This document shows, one piece after another, positions 14,342-22,625 of a stretch of 45,344 nt of DNA. The DNA is taken from contig JALONQ010000030.1 of the NCBI GenBank assembly GCA_025454835.1, positions 1 to 45,344 of the forward strand. The letters are read 5' to 3'. This stretch comes from Bacteroidota bacterium. Lineage in GTDB: Bacteria; Bacteroidota; Ignavibacteria; UBA10030. A program made the translations under genes and the position numbers. The notes beneath the pieces were generated by a model that had not been told where the DNA came from, searched no databases, and was given only the letters and a program-made list of their open reading frames with translations. The first letter of the stretch is position 1. The number at the start of each line of letters is the position of its first letter.

Positions 14342-16137
14342 GATCGGTCCTGTGCGTTCCCCTCGACCCGGTGCACGACGTCGGGATCAAACTCATTCGT
14401 AACGCCTTGGCTGAACGCGGACATCGAACCGAGATCCTGTCGCCCGATCTTTCGATGGAGGAGGTGGTGCAGCGGGCTGCGGCTGGTTCGTATGACTTCA
14501 TTCTCGTCAGCCGCACGCTGGGGTACGGCGTGGCGGAGCTGCTGGCCCGGTTCGTGGACCTGTTGGATGCGGCCGGCGTGCGCGAGCGCTCGAAGATCGT
14601 CATCGGCGGCAAGCCGGTAACGCCCGAACTGGCGGCCGAACTGGGGTTCGACAAGGGGTTCGGAGAACACAGCAGCATCGAGGACGTCGTCGCCTACATC
14701 GAAGGGCGTGGATCCTCGGCGAAGGTCTCGGTCGCTGTCCGCGCAAGACCGGACGTGACCGCGGGCTTCTCGTATCGTGTGACGCACGACCGGGCGCGGA
14801 GCTTGCTCGAGACGATCGCGTCAAAGACCCTGGCCTGGACGAAGGACCGATCATCTCCGGCGCTCCGGCGCGTGCGGATCCGCGAGAGCATGCGCGGTAC
14901 CTCGGGACCGGAACTCGCCAGGCTGTGGGAGCAGTACCATGCGCTGTGCGACGGGCCTGTTGTAGAGGGGAACCGTTCGGGGGCGTATCCCAAGGGCGTC
15001 CGCCGGGTCAGGGAGAGCGAAGTGGAGGCCCTGCGCAGCATGCTGGCCGAACGGGTGGCGGTCGGCGCACGGCCCATCCGGCACGCTGGCGACAAGCCCC
15101 TGTTCTTCAAGTTCCTCGGCAGCGGATGTCCGGTGATGGATATCGTACATGGCAAAGTGTGCGAGCGCTACGGCATCGACGGCTTCCTCATCATCAATCC
15201 GTCGTGGGAGGCAAGGTATGAAGGACTGCTCGACGGCCTGCTGACACACGAGAACGACGGCACGATCACGTCGGAACAGAACATCCGGTTCATGCGGGAA
15301 ATGCTCGACCCGGCGACCGTGCTGACGGTGCGTGCGCATCGGGGCTTGAACACACCGGAGACCGTTCTGCTGGCGGCGCATGCCGGCGCGGACCTGACGA
15401 AGATCAATCTCGTGTACGGTTCGCTGGGGGCCGGCACAGACCCGGAACGACTGGCGGTCGACGGTGTGGAGGCGATGCGGATCGCGGCGAAGGCAGGGAT
15501 GGGCTTCGATATACCGGGAAATGACGAGCTGAGCGGAGTCCCGGCGTGGAAGACGCTGGCGGGCCTCATGATCACCGCGGCGATCGGTCACGCCGTTGGG
15601 GCACGTCCGATCCTGAAGCCGCTCTTCTGTTACGGACCGCATATTGTTCTGCACGGTCAGATGTCGAAGAACTTCATCGACTACAACGTGGCCAAGATCC
15701 GGGCGCTGCGGTCGATCATGGATGCACCCATCTGGCCGGGGGAGCCGATCGCATTCATGACGCAGACCGAAGACCGCGTCCAGTCGGCCAACTCGACCTC
15801 GTATCATGCCTCGCTCGCCGCGACGGCCGGCGTCGAAGCCATCACCATCGCGTCGACCGACGAGGCCTATTCCCGCGGTCCGATCTCGCTCGCGGCGCGG
15901 ATCGACTCCATTCGCGCGGTAGCGGATGCCTATCGATTCGTCGGCGACGCGCGCTTCCAGCCGACCTCGGAGGCTGACCGGTTCACGCAGCAGATCACCG
16001 ACGGCATCCTGTCGACGCTCGAAGAAGTGGCCAGGCACGAAAGCCTGCCGCACGCCATCAACGCCGGCGCCCTGGGGAACGCGGAGGATGGGGCGTACCC
16101 GGGAAAGTTCGGGGCGGGAACCGTGGGAATATCTTAG
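14338..16137 (+). CDS. B12-dependent aminomutase-like protein: cobalamin domain fused to KamD/OraE-type TIM barrel
   Basis: The 599-residue protein starts with a cobalamin-binding Rossmann domain: LDPVHDVGIKLIRNAL with His13 as likely Co ligand, FILVSRTLGYG, then GGKPVTPELAAELGFDKGFG. The last segment closely follows the KamE pattern 'GGPRINNEIAKELGYDAGFG'. From about residue 250 a TIM barrel follows with KamD (lysine 5,6-aminomutase alpha) signatures: TSEQNIRFMREMLD, GLNTPE, VYGSLG with Tyr360 at the PLP-stacking tyrosine position, TDEAYSRGPISL, and the C-terminal AINAGALGNAEDG. In KamDE the two domains are separate genes; in OraE the order is barrel then B12. Here it is B12 then barrel. In KamE the PLP Lys lies 11 residues after the Co-ligand His; here that residue is Leu24. 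Substrate unknown. Confidence 0.8.
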   Translation: MRSVLCVPLDPVHDVGIKLIRNALAERGHRTEILSPDLSMEEVVQRAAAGSYDFILVSRTLGYGVAELLARFVDLLDAAGVRERSKIVIGGKPVTPELAAELGFDKGFGEHSSIEDVVAYIEGRGSSAKVSVAVRARPDVTAGFSYRVTHDRARSLLETIASKTLAWTKDRSSPALRRVRIRESMRGTSGPELARLWEQYHALCDGPVVEGNRSGAYPKGVRRVRESEVEALRSMLAERVAVGARPIRHAGDKPLFFKFLGSGCPVMDIVHGKVCERYGIDGFLIINPSWEARYEGLLDGLLTHENDGTITSEQNIRFMREMLDPATVLTVRAHRGLNTPETVLLAAHAGADLTKINLVYGSLGAGTDPERLAVDGVEAMRIAAKAGMGFDIPGNDELSGVPAWKTLAGLMITAAIGHAVGARPILKPLFCYGPHIVLHGQMSKNFIDYNVAKIRALRSIMDAPIWPGEPIAFMTQTEDRVQSANSTSYHASLAATAGVEAITIASTDEAYSRGPISLAARIDSIRAVADAYRFVGDARFQPTSEADRFTQQITDGILSTLEEVARHESLPHAINAGALGNAEDGAYPGKFGAGTVGIS

Positions 16138-16195
16138 AGCATTTCGGATTGCGGAATATCAATGAAGATCGTCAGATGGACTCATCATCGATGAT

Positions 16196-16248
16196 CTCTA
16201 TCGCCTACGCTTTGCGATTCTCTATTCACCATTCTCTATTCACCGCAT
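16196..16248. repeat. Period-7 array (GATTCTC/TATTCAC) upstream of the P-loop gene
   Basis: Units GATTCTC, TATTCAC, CATTCTC and TATTCAC follow one another from about 16215 to 16242. They end at the TTG start of the next gene. Confidence 0.8.
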
Positions 16249-17274
16249 TTGAATTCCTCAGTTGTCCTGGGAATTGCTGGGACTGCCAAGAACACCGGCA
16301 AGACCACGGCGCTCAACGCGCTGCTGGAAGAGGCGCATGCCCGGCGCGTTCCGGTGGCGGTCACAAGCATCGGCTACGACGGCGAAGCGGTGGACAATGT
16401 CACCGGCCTGCCCAAGCCGCGCATCGTACTCCAACCAGGGACCATCGCCACGACGTCGGTCGCATGCCTGCCCCGGACGGGATACGAGGTGGTGGAAGAA
16501 ACGGAATGGTCGACTGCTCTCGGCCGCATCCTGATCGTTCGATGCATCGAGGCGGGCCCGATCGTGCTGGCAGGACCGAGCACGCGGCGAGACCTGGCAG
16601 CGATCGTTGAACGGATGCGGGGGCTTGGGCCATCGCTGACGCTCGTCGACGGCGCTCTGAACCGTCTGGCCCCGATGTCTGCCGCCTCGGCGCTGATCGT
16701 CTCGACCGGAGCGGCGCGGTCGGACGACTTGCGGGCATTGGCCCTCGAGACGGCGGCCATCGAAGCGATCTTCTCGATCGCCGCCGCTTCGCCAGCGGCC
16801 GGTTCGTCTGAGATCCAGGTCGGAACGCCGTTCGCTTCGATCGAGGACGTTCGGGGCGCCTTGGAACGTAACGTGCACCGGGAGGCCCGTCTGTTCCTGC
16901 GAGCACCCGTCGCTCCATCCCTGTTGCATGCCCTCGCGAACACGAGCGAACGCCTCGTCCGGGTGCGGTCCATCGTTCTTCCCGATCCTGTCGCGGTACT
17001 GCTCTCAGCCGACGTGGTGGAGATGCAGCGTTCGATCGAGGCCTGTCGGGCCAGCGGCATCGACGTGACCGTTGCTCGGACGTTGAAACTGGCGGCGGTG
17101 ACCGTCAATCCCTTCATTCCCAGGCTAGAGGGTCATCGGTATGTCGCCGACGCCGTTCACGGCGAGGATCTGCGCCGGACTCTGCGGTCGGCCGTTCACT
17201 CGCCCGTGATCGACGTCGTTCACGACGGAGGCCGTGCACTGTGGGAGGCTCTCTCGCCCGCTTTGGCTGTTTGA
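16249..17274 (+). CDS. P-loop protein resembling KamB, probable aminomutase reactivase subunit
   Basis: The 341-residue protein has a BioD/CobQ-type P-loop near its start (GIAGTAKNTGKTT, Lys18) followed by VAVTSIGYDGEAVDNVTGLPKPRIVLQPGTIATTS. From memory, this P-loop plus 'TS-G-DGE' arrangement is that of KamB, a protein encoded beside lysine 5,6-aminomutase and annotated as a reactivase subunit. B12 mutases are inactivated during turnover, and such partners exchange damaged cobalamin using ATP. A late segment is ALIVSTGAARSDDLRALALETAAIEAI. The partner ATPase KamC is not in the window. No ATG is available; the TTG at 16249 is the first start after an in-frame stop and directly follows a repeat array, so the original start region may have been replaced. 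Position after the mutase supports the role. Confidence 0.6.
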   Translation: MNSSVVLGIAGTAKNTGKTTALNALLEEAHARRVPVAVTSIGYDGEAVDNVTGLPKPRIVLQPGTIATTSVACLPRTGYEVVEETEWSTALGRILIVRCIEAGPIVLAGPSTRRDLAAIVERMRGLGPSLTLVDGALNRLAPMSAASALIVSTGAARSDDLRALALETAAIEAIFSIAAASPAAGSSEIQVGTPFASIEDVRGALERNVHREARLFLRAPVAPSLLHALANTSERLVRVRSIVLPDPVAVLLSADVVEMQRSIEACRASGIDVTVARTLKLAAVTVNPFIPRLEGHRYVADAVHGEDLRRTLRSAVHSPVIDVVHDGGRALWEALSPALAV

Positions 17275-17413
17275 GCTGGCTTGTGAGTGAGGCACGGATT
17301 GACGTACTTGTGAGTGCCGCTGAGGGGCAGGGCACCTCCTTGTGATCGGCGCATGCCGGATGCAGGGACCCTGACCGAACGGCGGCCTCCCCATCCACCT
17401 ACGGTGTGCGATC

Positions 17414-19954
17414 ATGCCCTCGACGCCCCGCTCGAAACGTCCCGCCAACTCCGGGCAACGCACGACCACGGCTCCACTTGCGACCGCATCGACGAGCGAC
17501 GAGAAAGTGCGGACCGGCCATTCCCCTGAGGCCATCGAGCAGGACATCCGCGACAATCTCTACCTCATCCAGGGTCGTGTCCCCCGAACGGCCACGAAGA
17601 ACGACTGGTATATGGCCGTGGCGTACACCGTCCGGGACCGCATCCTGCACCGATGGATGCAAACCATCGAAGCGTTCATCGGCAATCAGGAGAAATCGGT
17701 CAGCTATCTCTCCGCCGAGTTCCTGATCGGGCCGCAGCTTGGAAGCCATCTGGTCTGTCTCGGGATCCAGGACCAGGTCCGCGACGCCGTAACGAAGTTG
17801 GGCCAGCACCTGGACGAACTGCTGGAACAAGAAGAGGAACCGGGCCTCGGCAACGGAGGGCTCGGACGGCTGGCCGCGTGCTTCCTCGATTCACTGGCCT
17901 CGCTCGAGATCCTCGGCGTCGGCTACGGCATCCGCTATGAGTTCGGGATCTTCGACCAGGAGATCCGCAACGGCTGGCAGGCCGAAACGGGGGACAAATG
18001 GCTCCGTCTCGGCAGTCCGTGGGAAGTGCCGCGTCCCGAGATCGAGTTCCCCGTCGGTTTCGGCGGTCATACCGAGCACTGGGTGGACGACGCGGGCAAG
18101 TACCGCGTGAGTTGGGTGCCCGACCGGACGATCCGCGGCGTGGCCTGCGATGTCCCGGTGCCGGGCTATCGCGTCAATACGGTGAACTTGCTGCGGTTGT
18201 GGAAGGCGGAAGCCTCGGAGGCGTTCGACTTTCAGGCGTTCAACGCGGGCGATTACTGGCGTGCGGTCGAAGAGAAGGTCGGCTCGGAGAATATCACCAA
18301 GGTCCTCTACCCAAATGACGAAGCCATCCGCGGCAAACGACTGCGGCTCGAGCAGCAATATTTCTTTGTTTCGTGTTCGCTGCGCGACCTCATCCGCGTG
18401 CAGAAGCTGCGCGGCCACGATCTGCGGACGTTCCACACGACGAACGCGATCCAGCTGAACGATACGCATCCGTCGATCGCCGTCGCGGAGCTGATGCGAT
18501 TGCTGGTCGACGAGGAGGGGTTGGAGTGGGAGGAGGCTTGGTCGATCACGCAGAAGACGCTCGCCTACACGAACCACACCCTGCTCCCCGAAGCCCTCGA
18601 GAAGTGGTCCCTGCCGTTGTTCGGCGACCTCCTGCCCCGGCATCTGGAGATCATCTACGAGATCAACCGCAGGTTCCTCGACGATGTCCGCGCGCGCGGC
18701 GTCGTGGATGATGCTGCGATCTCGCGCCTGTCGATCATCGACGAAGCCGGCACGAAGTACGTGCGCATGGCCAACCTGGCCACGATCGGCAGTCATGCGG
18801 TCAACGGGGTGGCGGCGCTCCACACCGAGCTGTTGAAGCGCGACGTCCTGCACGACTTCGCCGCGCTGTTCCCGGAGAAGTTCCTGAACGTCACGAACGG
18901 CGTCACGCCGCGGCGGTGGGTGGTCATGTCCAACCCGCAGATGTCGTCGCTCATCACGGAGCTCATCGGCGATGCCTGGGCGCACGACATGGAGGACGAG
19001 CTGCCGAAGCTCGAACGCTTCGCCGACGACCGTTCCGTGCGCATGCGTTGGGCGGCCATCAAGAGGGCCAACAAAGAACGCCTGGCGGCCGCCATCAAAC
19101 AGCGGACGGGCATCGTCGTCGACCCCTCGTCGATGTTCGACATCCAAGTCAAGCGCATCCACGAGTACAAGCGTCAGCACCTCAACATCCTCAGGGTCGT
19201 GGCGGCCTACCAGCGGATCAAGCGGGCCCCGAAGGCCGACGTCGTTCCCCGCACGGTCATCTTCGGCGGGAAAGCGGCCCCCGGCTATTTCATGGCCAAG
19301 CTGATCATCAAACTGATCAACAGCGTCGGAGCTGTCGTGAATGACGATCCGGATGTCCGTGGCCGATTGAAGGTCGTGTTCATTCCGGACTTCAACGTGA
19401 AGCACGCGCATGCGATCTATCCGGCGGCGGATCTCTCAGAGCAGATCTCGACGTCGGGCAAGGAGGCTTCGGGGACGGGGAACATGAAGTTCTCGATGAA
19501 CGGAGCGCTGACGATCGGCACGCTCGATGGGGCGAACATCGAGATACGCGAGGCGGTCGGGGCAGAGAACTTCTTCCTGTTCGGACTGACGGCGGATGAG
19601 GTGAAAGCGCTCAAGAGTATCGGGTACAATCCACGACGATCCCTCGACACGGACGAAGAACTGCGCCATGCGTTGGACCTGATCCATGCGGGCGCTTTCT
19701 CGCCCGAGGATCCGGGTCTCTTCCGGCCGTTCGTGGAATCACTCTGGTATCACGACGAATATCTCGTTCTCGCGGACTTCCAGGCGTATTCCCGTTGTCA
19801 GGACGCGGTTGACGAGGCTTATCGTGACCAGGACGAGTGGACGCGGCGTTCGATCCTCAACGTGGCGAGGATCGGTCGGTTCTCGTCGGATCGGTCGATC
19901 CGGGAGTACGCAGCGAAGATCTGGGGGGTGAGGCCGGTGGCGGTGAAGATCTGA
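17414..19954 (+). CDS. glgP: Glycogen/starch phosphorylase
   Basis: Glycogen phosphorylase releases glucose 1-phosphate from alpha-1,4-glucans with PLP as cofactor. The 846-residue length is usual for the family. The hallmark is TSGKEASGTGNMKFSMNGALTIGTLDGANIEI with PLP Lys692. Other conserved parts are YLSAEFLIGPQLG, EPGLGNGGLGRLAACFLDSLASL, QLNDTHPSIAVAELMRLL, VTNGVTPRRW, FDIQVKRIHEYKRQHLN, and FGGKAAPGYFMAKLIIKLIN. The first 40 residues are low-complexity and poorly conserved; a later start is possible. It probably acts in the cytoplasm on stored or imported glucan. No other glycogen genes are adjacent. Confidence 0.96.
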   Translation: MPSTPRSKRPANSGQRTTTAPLATASTSDEKVRTGHSPEAIEQDIRDNLYLIQGRVPRTATKNDWYMAVAYTVRDRILHRWMQTIEAFIGNQEKSVSYLSAEFLIGPQLGSHLVCLGIQDQVRDAVTKLGQHLDELLEQEEEPGLGNGGLGRLAACFLDSLASLEILGVGYGIRYEFGIFDQEIRNGWQAETGDKWLRLGSPWEVPRPEIEFPVGFGGHTEHWVDDAGKYRVSWVPDRTIRGVACDVPVPGYRVNTVNLLRLWKAEASEAFDFQAFNAGDYWRAVEEKVGSENITKVLYPNDEAIRGKRLRLEQQYFFVSCSLRDLIRVQKLRGHDLRTFHTTNAIQLNDTHPSIAVAELMRLLVDEEGLEWEEAWSITQKTLAYTNHTLLPEALEKWSLPLFGDLLPRHLEIIYEINRRFLDDVRARGVVDDAAISRLSIIDEAGTKYVRMANLATIGSHAVNGVAALHTELLKRDVLHDFAALFPEKFLNVTNGVTPRRWVVMSNPQMSSLITELIGDAWAHDMEDELPKLERFADDRSVRMRWAAIKRANKERLAAAIKQRTGIVVDPSSMFDIQVKRIHEYKRQHLNILRVVAAYQRIKRAPKADVVPRTVIFGGKAAPGYFMAKLIIKLINSVGAVVNDDPDVRGRLKVVFIPDFNVKHAHAIYPAADLSEQISTSGKEASGTGNMKFSMNGALTIGTLDGANIEIREAVGAENFFLFGLTADEVKALKSIGYNPRRSLDTDEELRHALDLIHAGAFSPEDPGLFRPFVESLWYHDEYLVLADFQAYSRCQDAVDEAYRDQDEWTRRSILNVARIGRFSSDRSIREYAAKIWGVRPVAVKI

Positions 19955-20060
19955 AAAAAGGTGAGAGGTGGGAGGAGGGAGGAGTTGGGGAGGGGGCAAA
20001 GGACGTCGTCAGAGAGGTGAGAGGATGAAGGAGTTGGGGAGGTGTCGTTGAAGGTCGTCG
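19955..20060. repeat. Purine-rich period-7 arrays after glgP
   Basis: Units GGTGAGA, GGTGGGA, GGAGGGA and GGAGTTG start at about 19961. A second run (GAGAGGT, GAGAGGA, TGAAGGA, GTTGGGG) starts near 20012. The rest of the 221-base gap up to 20175 shows no gene. Confidence 0.7.
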
Positions 20061-20175
20061 GCGAGAAGATGAGAGGGAAGGCGCGAGGGGTCATGTGTGC
20101 GTGTGACGGAGTTCGGGTTGAGGATCGAGAAATGTCGTCCGCCTGCGTGCGATTCCCATATGAAAGGGCCTTGCC

Positions 20176-20565
20176 ATGTTCATCACATTGCTGATCATCA
20201 CGTTCGTCATCGCGTTGATCATGTCGACGCTCGTTGTCGCGCTCTTCCGACGGCCGATCTTCAAGATCCTGGGCCGATTGGTCACCGAGGAGCTGGCGCC
20301 CACTTGGCAACGGTATATCCTGTTCACGATGTTCGTGGTCGGCATCTCCGGCGGAGTTCCCCTGTGGGACATCGAGAAGTACGTCACGCCGGACAAAGAC
20401 GGGAAACTGCTCGTTCTCACGTCCGATCGCTGGGTCATCGAGATCTATCGATCGCTCATCGGCTCGCTGACAAGCATCGCCTGGATGCTGTTGGTCGTGT
20501 TTCTGTTCGCCCTCGTCGCTTACGTTGTCGTGCGGGGATTTGAGGCCCGGCGGCAAGGAGGGTAG
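20176..20565 (+). CDS. Small membrane protein with two transmembrane segments, function unknown
   Basis: I do not recognise a named family for this 129-residue protein. It has an N-terminal helix (FITLLIITFVIALIMSTLVVALF), a central soluble part with GGVPLWDIEKYVTPDKDGKLLVLTSDRWVIEIYRSLIG, and a second helix (SIAWMLLVVFLFALVAYVVV). A third hydrophobic stretch (WQRYILFTMFVVGISG) between them may also enter the membrane. The tail is basic (RGFEARRQGG), so the C-terminus is probably cytoplasmic. It lies alone between glgP and a dehydrogenase gene with repeat DNA before it. No catalytic residues are evident. Confidence 0.6.
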   Translation: MFITLLIITFVIALIMSTLVVALFRRPIFKILGRLVTEELAPTWQRYILFTMFVVGISGGVPLWDIEKYVTPDKDGKLLVLTSDRWVIEIYRSLIGSLTSIAWMLLVVFLFALVAYVVVRGFEARRQGG

Positions 20566-20682
20566 GGAAGAAGGAAGGACAAAGGGGCGGGTGAAATTCT
20601 GTCAGAGCAGATCTCCTGCGGTGGTGCCGATTTCCCATTGACTGTCCACCATTCTCTCATCACGCTTCGTGCACCGATCTCC

Positions 20683-21642
20683 ATGGACGTCTACTTCTAT
20701 GAAGCATTCGCCGAAGAAGCCGAGGCGCTGAAGCGCCTGCTGCCGCCGACGGTCTCGTGTGAATATTCCTGGAAGACCATTCAGGAGTCTGGCCACTCAT
20801 CGCCCCGCTCGACGATCGTGAGCATCCGCACGCAATCGGTCATTCCGTCGGATTGGGCAGGGCAGATGGAGGGCGTCCTGAGCCGGAGTACCGGTTACGA
20901 TCATCTCAGGGCATTCCGGGCGCGCGTCCCGGTCGCGGTTCCCTGCGGCTATCTCGAGGAATATGCCACCCGGGCGGTGGCGGAGCACGCCCTCCTCATG
21001 GTCATGTGCCTCCTGCGGCGACTTCCGTTGCAGCAGGAACAGGTTGCCCGCTTCGAACGCAACGGGCTGACGGGTCGTGAATGTCAGGGACTCCGACTGC
21101 TTGTCGTGGGGGTCGGAAGGATCGGCAGCGAGACGGTGCGTCTCGCCAAGGGGATCGGGATGGACGTTCGCGGCGTCGACATCGTCCATCGGCACAAGGA
21201 CGTGCACTACGTCGAGCGCGAAGAGGGGATCCGCTGGGCCGACGCGATCGTGTGCGCGATGAACCTGACGCACGAGAATCGGGGATACTTCAACGCCGAG
21301 CGGATGCGCCTGGCCCGACCCGGGATCATCTTCGTCAACATCGCGCGGGGCGAGCATTCGCCGTTGGAAGACCTTCGACAGCTGACGCATTCCGGACACC
21401 TCGGCGGATTGGGGTTGGATGTCTTCGAAGACGAGCCGGCCGTGGCGGGGGCCTTGCGCGACCCGTCGTCGCCCCGGTCCCCGGGGGCAGACATCGTCCG
21501 CGAACTCCTGATGCATCCGAACGTCCTTTGCACGCCGCACAACGCCTTCAACACGCTCGAGGCGGTGGAGCGCAAGGCGGCGTTCACTGTCACGCAGATC
21601 CAGCACTTCCTGAAGCACCGCGACTTCCTCTGGAAGGTCTGA
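20683..21642 (+). CDS. D-isomer-specific 2-hydroxyacid dehydrogenase
   Basis: The 319-residue protein has the full set of marks of NAD-dependent D-2-hydroxyacid dehydrogenases, which interconvert 2-keto and D-2-hydroxy acids. The NAD motif is LLVVGVGRIGSETVRLAKGIGMDVRGVDI. The catalytic triad is Arg222 (NIARGE), Glu251 (DVFEDEP) and His286 (CTPHNAFNT). The N-terminal catalytic domain contains SRSTGYDHLRAFRARVPVAVPCGYLEEYATRAVAEHALLM, similar to D-lactate and vancomycin-type dehydrogenases. The ATG at 20683 is chosen because the 15 in-frame residues before it come from a 7-bp repeat-like tract. The GNAT gene begins four bases after its stop, so the two probably form an operon. The exact substrate is not decided by the sequence. 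Confidence 0.9.
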   Translation: MDVYFYEAFAEEAEALKRLLPPTVSCEYSWKTIQESGHSSPRSTIVSIRTQSVIPSDWAGQMEGVLSRSTGYDHLRAFRARVPVAVPCGYLEEYATRAVAEHALLMVMCLLRRLPLQQEQVARFERNGLTGRECQGLRLLVVGVGRIGSETVRLAKGIGMDVRGVDIVHRHKDVHYVEREEGIRWADAIVCAMNLTHENRGYFNAERMRLARPGIIFVNIARGEHSPLEDLRQLTHSGHLGGLGLDVFEDEPAVAGALRDPSSPRSPGADIVRELLMHPNVLCTPHNAFNTLEAVERKAAFTVTQIQHFLKHRDFLWKV

Positions 21643-21646
21643 CAAC

Positions 21647-22138
21647 ATGACTGGCGGCTCGGCTTCTCCGGCCAATGTCGGTCGCATGATCGCCCTCGCC
21701 GAAGAGGTCTTCGGCATGCGGAGCGATACGGACCAGATCTCAGTCGACCAGGAGGTCGTGGCCAGATTGGAGGCGATCCACCCGGCCACGATGGGGGAGA
21801 TGGCGGACGAGAACGGACCGATCGCCTGGATGCTCGCCATTCCGACGAGCCGGGAGGTGATGGAGCAGTTTCTGTCGAAGCGGATCAGCGAACGACAGAT
21901 CCTGGAGCGGACCTCATCGGGAGTCGAGGCGACGGCGATCTATCTCTGCTCGGCGCTGGTGTTGCCGGAACATCGCGGTAAGGGCTACGCCAAACGTCTC
22001 GCGTTGGACGCGATACGGGCGATCCGCAAGGAGCACCCGATCGAAACGCTCTACGTCTGGTCGTTCAGCGACGAAGGCCTCGCGCTGGCTCAGAAGGTCG
22101 CACGCGAAGCTGGATTGCCGCTGCGAGAGCGGGGGTAG
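21647..22138 (+). CDS. GNAT family N-acetyltransferase
   Basis: The 163-residue protein shows the acetyl-CoA binding part of the GNAT fold: ALVLPEHRGKGYAKRLALDAIRAI, with the R/Q-x-x-G-x-G/A motif read as HRGKGYA, preceded by a strand TAIYLCSALVL. The N-terminal half (AEEVFGMRSDTDQISVDQEVVARLEAIHP) is not diagnostic. The gene starts four bases after the hydroxyacid dehydrogenase stop, which argues for co-transcription. The acyl acceptor is unknown. The C-terminus ends close to the first of two REP-like hairpins. Confidence 0.75.
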   Translation: MTGGSASPANVGRMIALAEEVFGMRSDTDQISVDQEVVARLEAIHPATMGEMADENGPIAWMLAIPTSREVMEQFLSKRISERQILERTSSGVEATAIYLCSALVLPEHRGKGYAKRLALDAIRAIRKEHPIETLYVWSFSDEGLALAQKVAREAGLPLRERG

Positions 22139-22152
22139 GTCAAGCTAAGCCC

Positions 22153-22183
22153 CGTCAGGCTTCGGCTCACGCTCAGCCTGACG
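22153..22183. repeat. REP-like hairpin, left copy
   Basis: CGTCAGGCT (22153-22161) and AGCCTGACG (22175-22183) form a perfect 9-bp stem around a 13-base loop. The complement of the loop, GAGCGTGAGCCGA, matches 11 of 13 bases of the loop of the hairpin at 22626-22658, so the two are related and inverted. Confidence 0.8.
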
Positions 22184-22263
22184 TCAGTTCCGGCTGGTCC
22201 TCGGAAATCTGGTGCCTAATCATCTGTCCGTCCAGCAACATAAAACATCTGGCTGGGCGATTT

Positions 22264-22593
22264 CTATTCGGGGTCCATTCCCTCGCGGCGAAGAGGGGTG
22301 GAGCGACTTGCATTTTGGCACTTCGACAAGCGTTTCAACTGCATGATATCGCCGTCGATCAGCGCTTGCTTCTTGGCGTGTGACCAGCGTTTCAACCGCT
22401 TCTCTGTTGCAATGGCGTCTACGATTCTTTCGAAGTGTTTGCACCAGACCAACTGAACCGGTAGCCGCGAGGCAGTGTATGCAGTCGCCTTGGAGCCCCT
22501 CATGTGCTCCCTGAGACGCTCCAGGATCCGTGCCGTCACACCAACGTAGAACGTACCATCTGCGCACAGCAAGATGTAGACCCATCCTCCCAT
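22264..22593 (-). CDS. GIY-YIG domain endonuclease-like protein
   Basis: The 109-residue protein is a single GIY-YIG domain of the short UvrC-like type. GGWVYILLCADGTFYVGVTARILERLREH carries the 'VYIL-C-G-YVGVT' core with the catalytic Arg in the helix. KATAYTASRLPVQLVWCKHFERIVDAIATEKRLKRWSHAKKQALI has the Glu of the family (ATEKRLK). Members cut DNA in repair, restriction or mobile-element contexts; many small ones have no known role. The start is the ATG before GGWVYILL; upstream in-frame residues have no conservation and run into a hairpin. The gene lies exactly between two related inverted hairpins (22153-22183 and 22626-22658). A G8 tract precedes the start by four bases. Confidence 0.9.
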   Translation of the reverse strand: MGGWVYILLCADGTFYVGVTARILERLREHMRGSKATAYTASRLPVQLVWCKHFERIVDAIATEKRLKRWSHAKKQALIDGDIMQLKRLSKCQNASRSTPLRREGMDPE

Positions 22594-22597
22594 TGCA

Positions 22598-22605
22598 CCC
22601 CCCCC
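22598..22605 (-). promoter_or_regulatory. G8 tract as ribosome binding region of the GIY-YIG gene
   Basis: Eight consecutive G on the minus strand end four bases before the ATG at 22593. The tract probably supplies the Shine-Dalgarno contact and is prone to slippage. It parallels the G9 tract before the GxxExxY gene. Confidence 0.55.
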
Positions 22606-22625
22606 TGTGTTATTGTGAATCAGAG

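Noticed and set aside
14851-16053. 400-codon minus-strand frame across the B12-TIM gene
   Set aside because: Antisense to a conserved coding region and without recognisable domains. The same applies to 32421-33854 and 8975-9901.
16184-16195. Palindrome ATCATCGATGAT as operator
   Set aside because: Only 12 bp, no promoter beside it, no second copy seen.
17891-19411. 506-codon open frame on the minus strand across glgP
   Set aside because: It lies fully antisense to a clearly conserved glycogen phosphorylase, has no signal or motif, and is rich in Arg, Asp and Val as expected of a GC-rich shadow frame.
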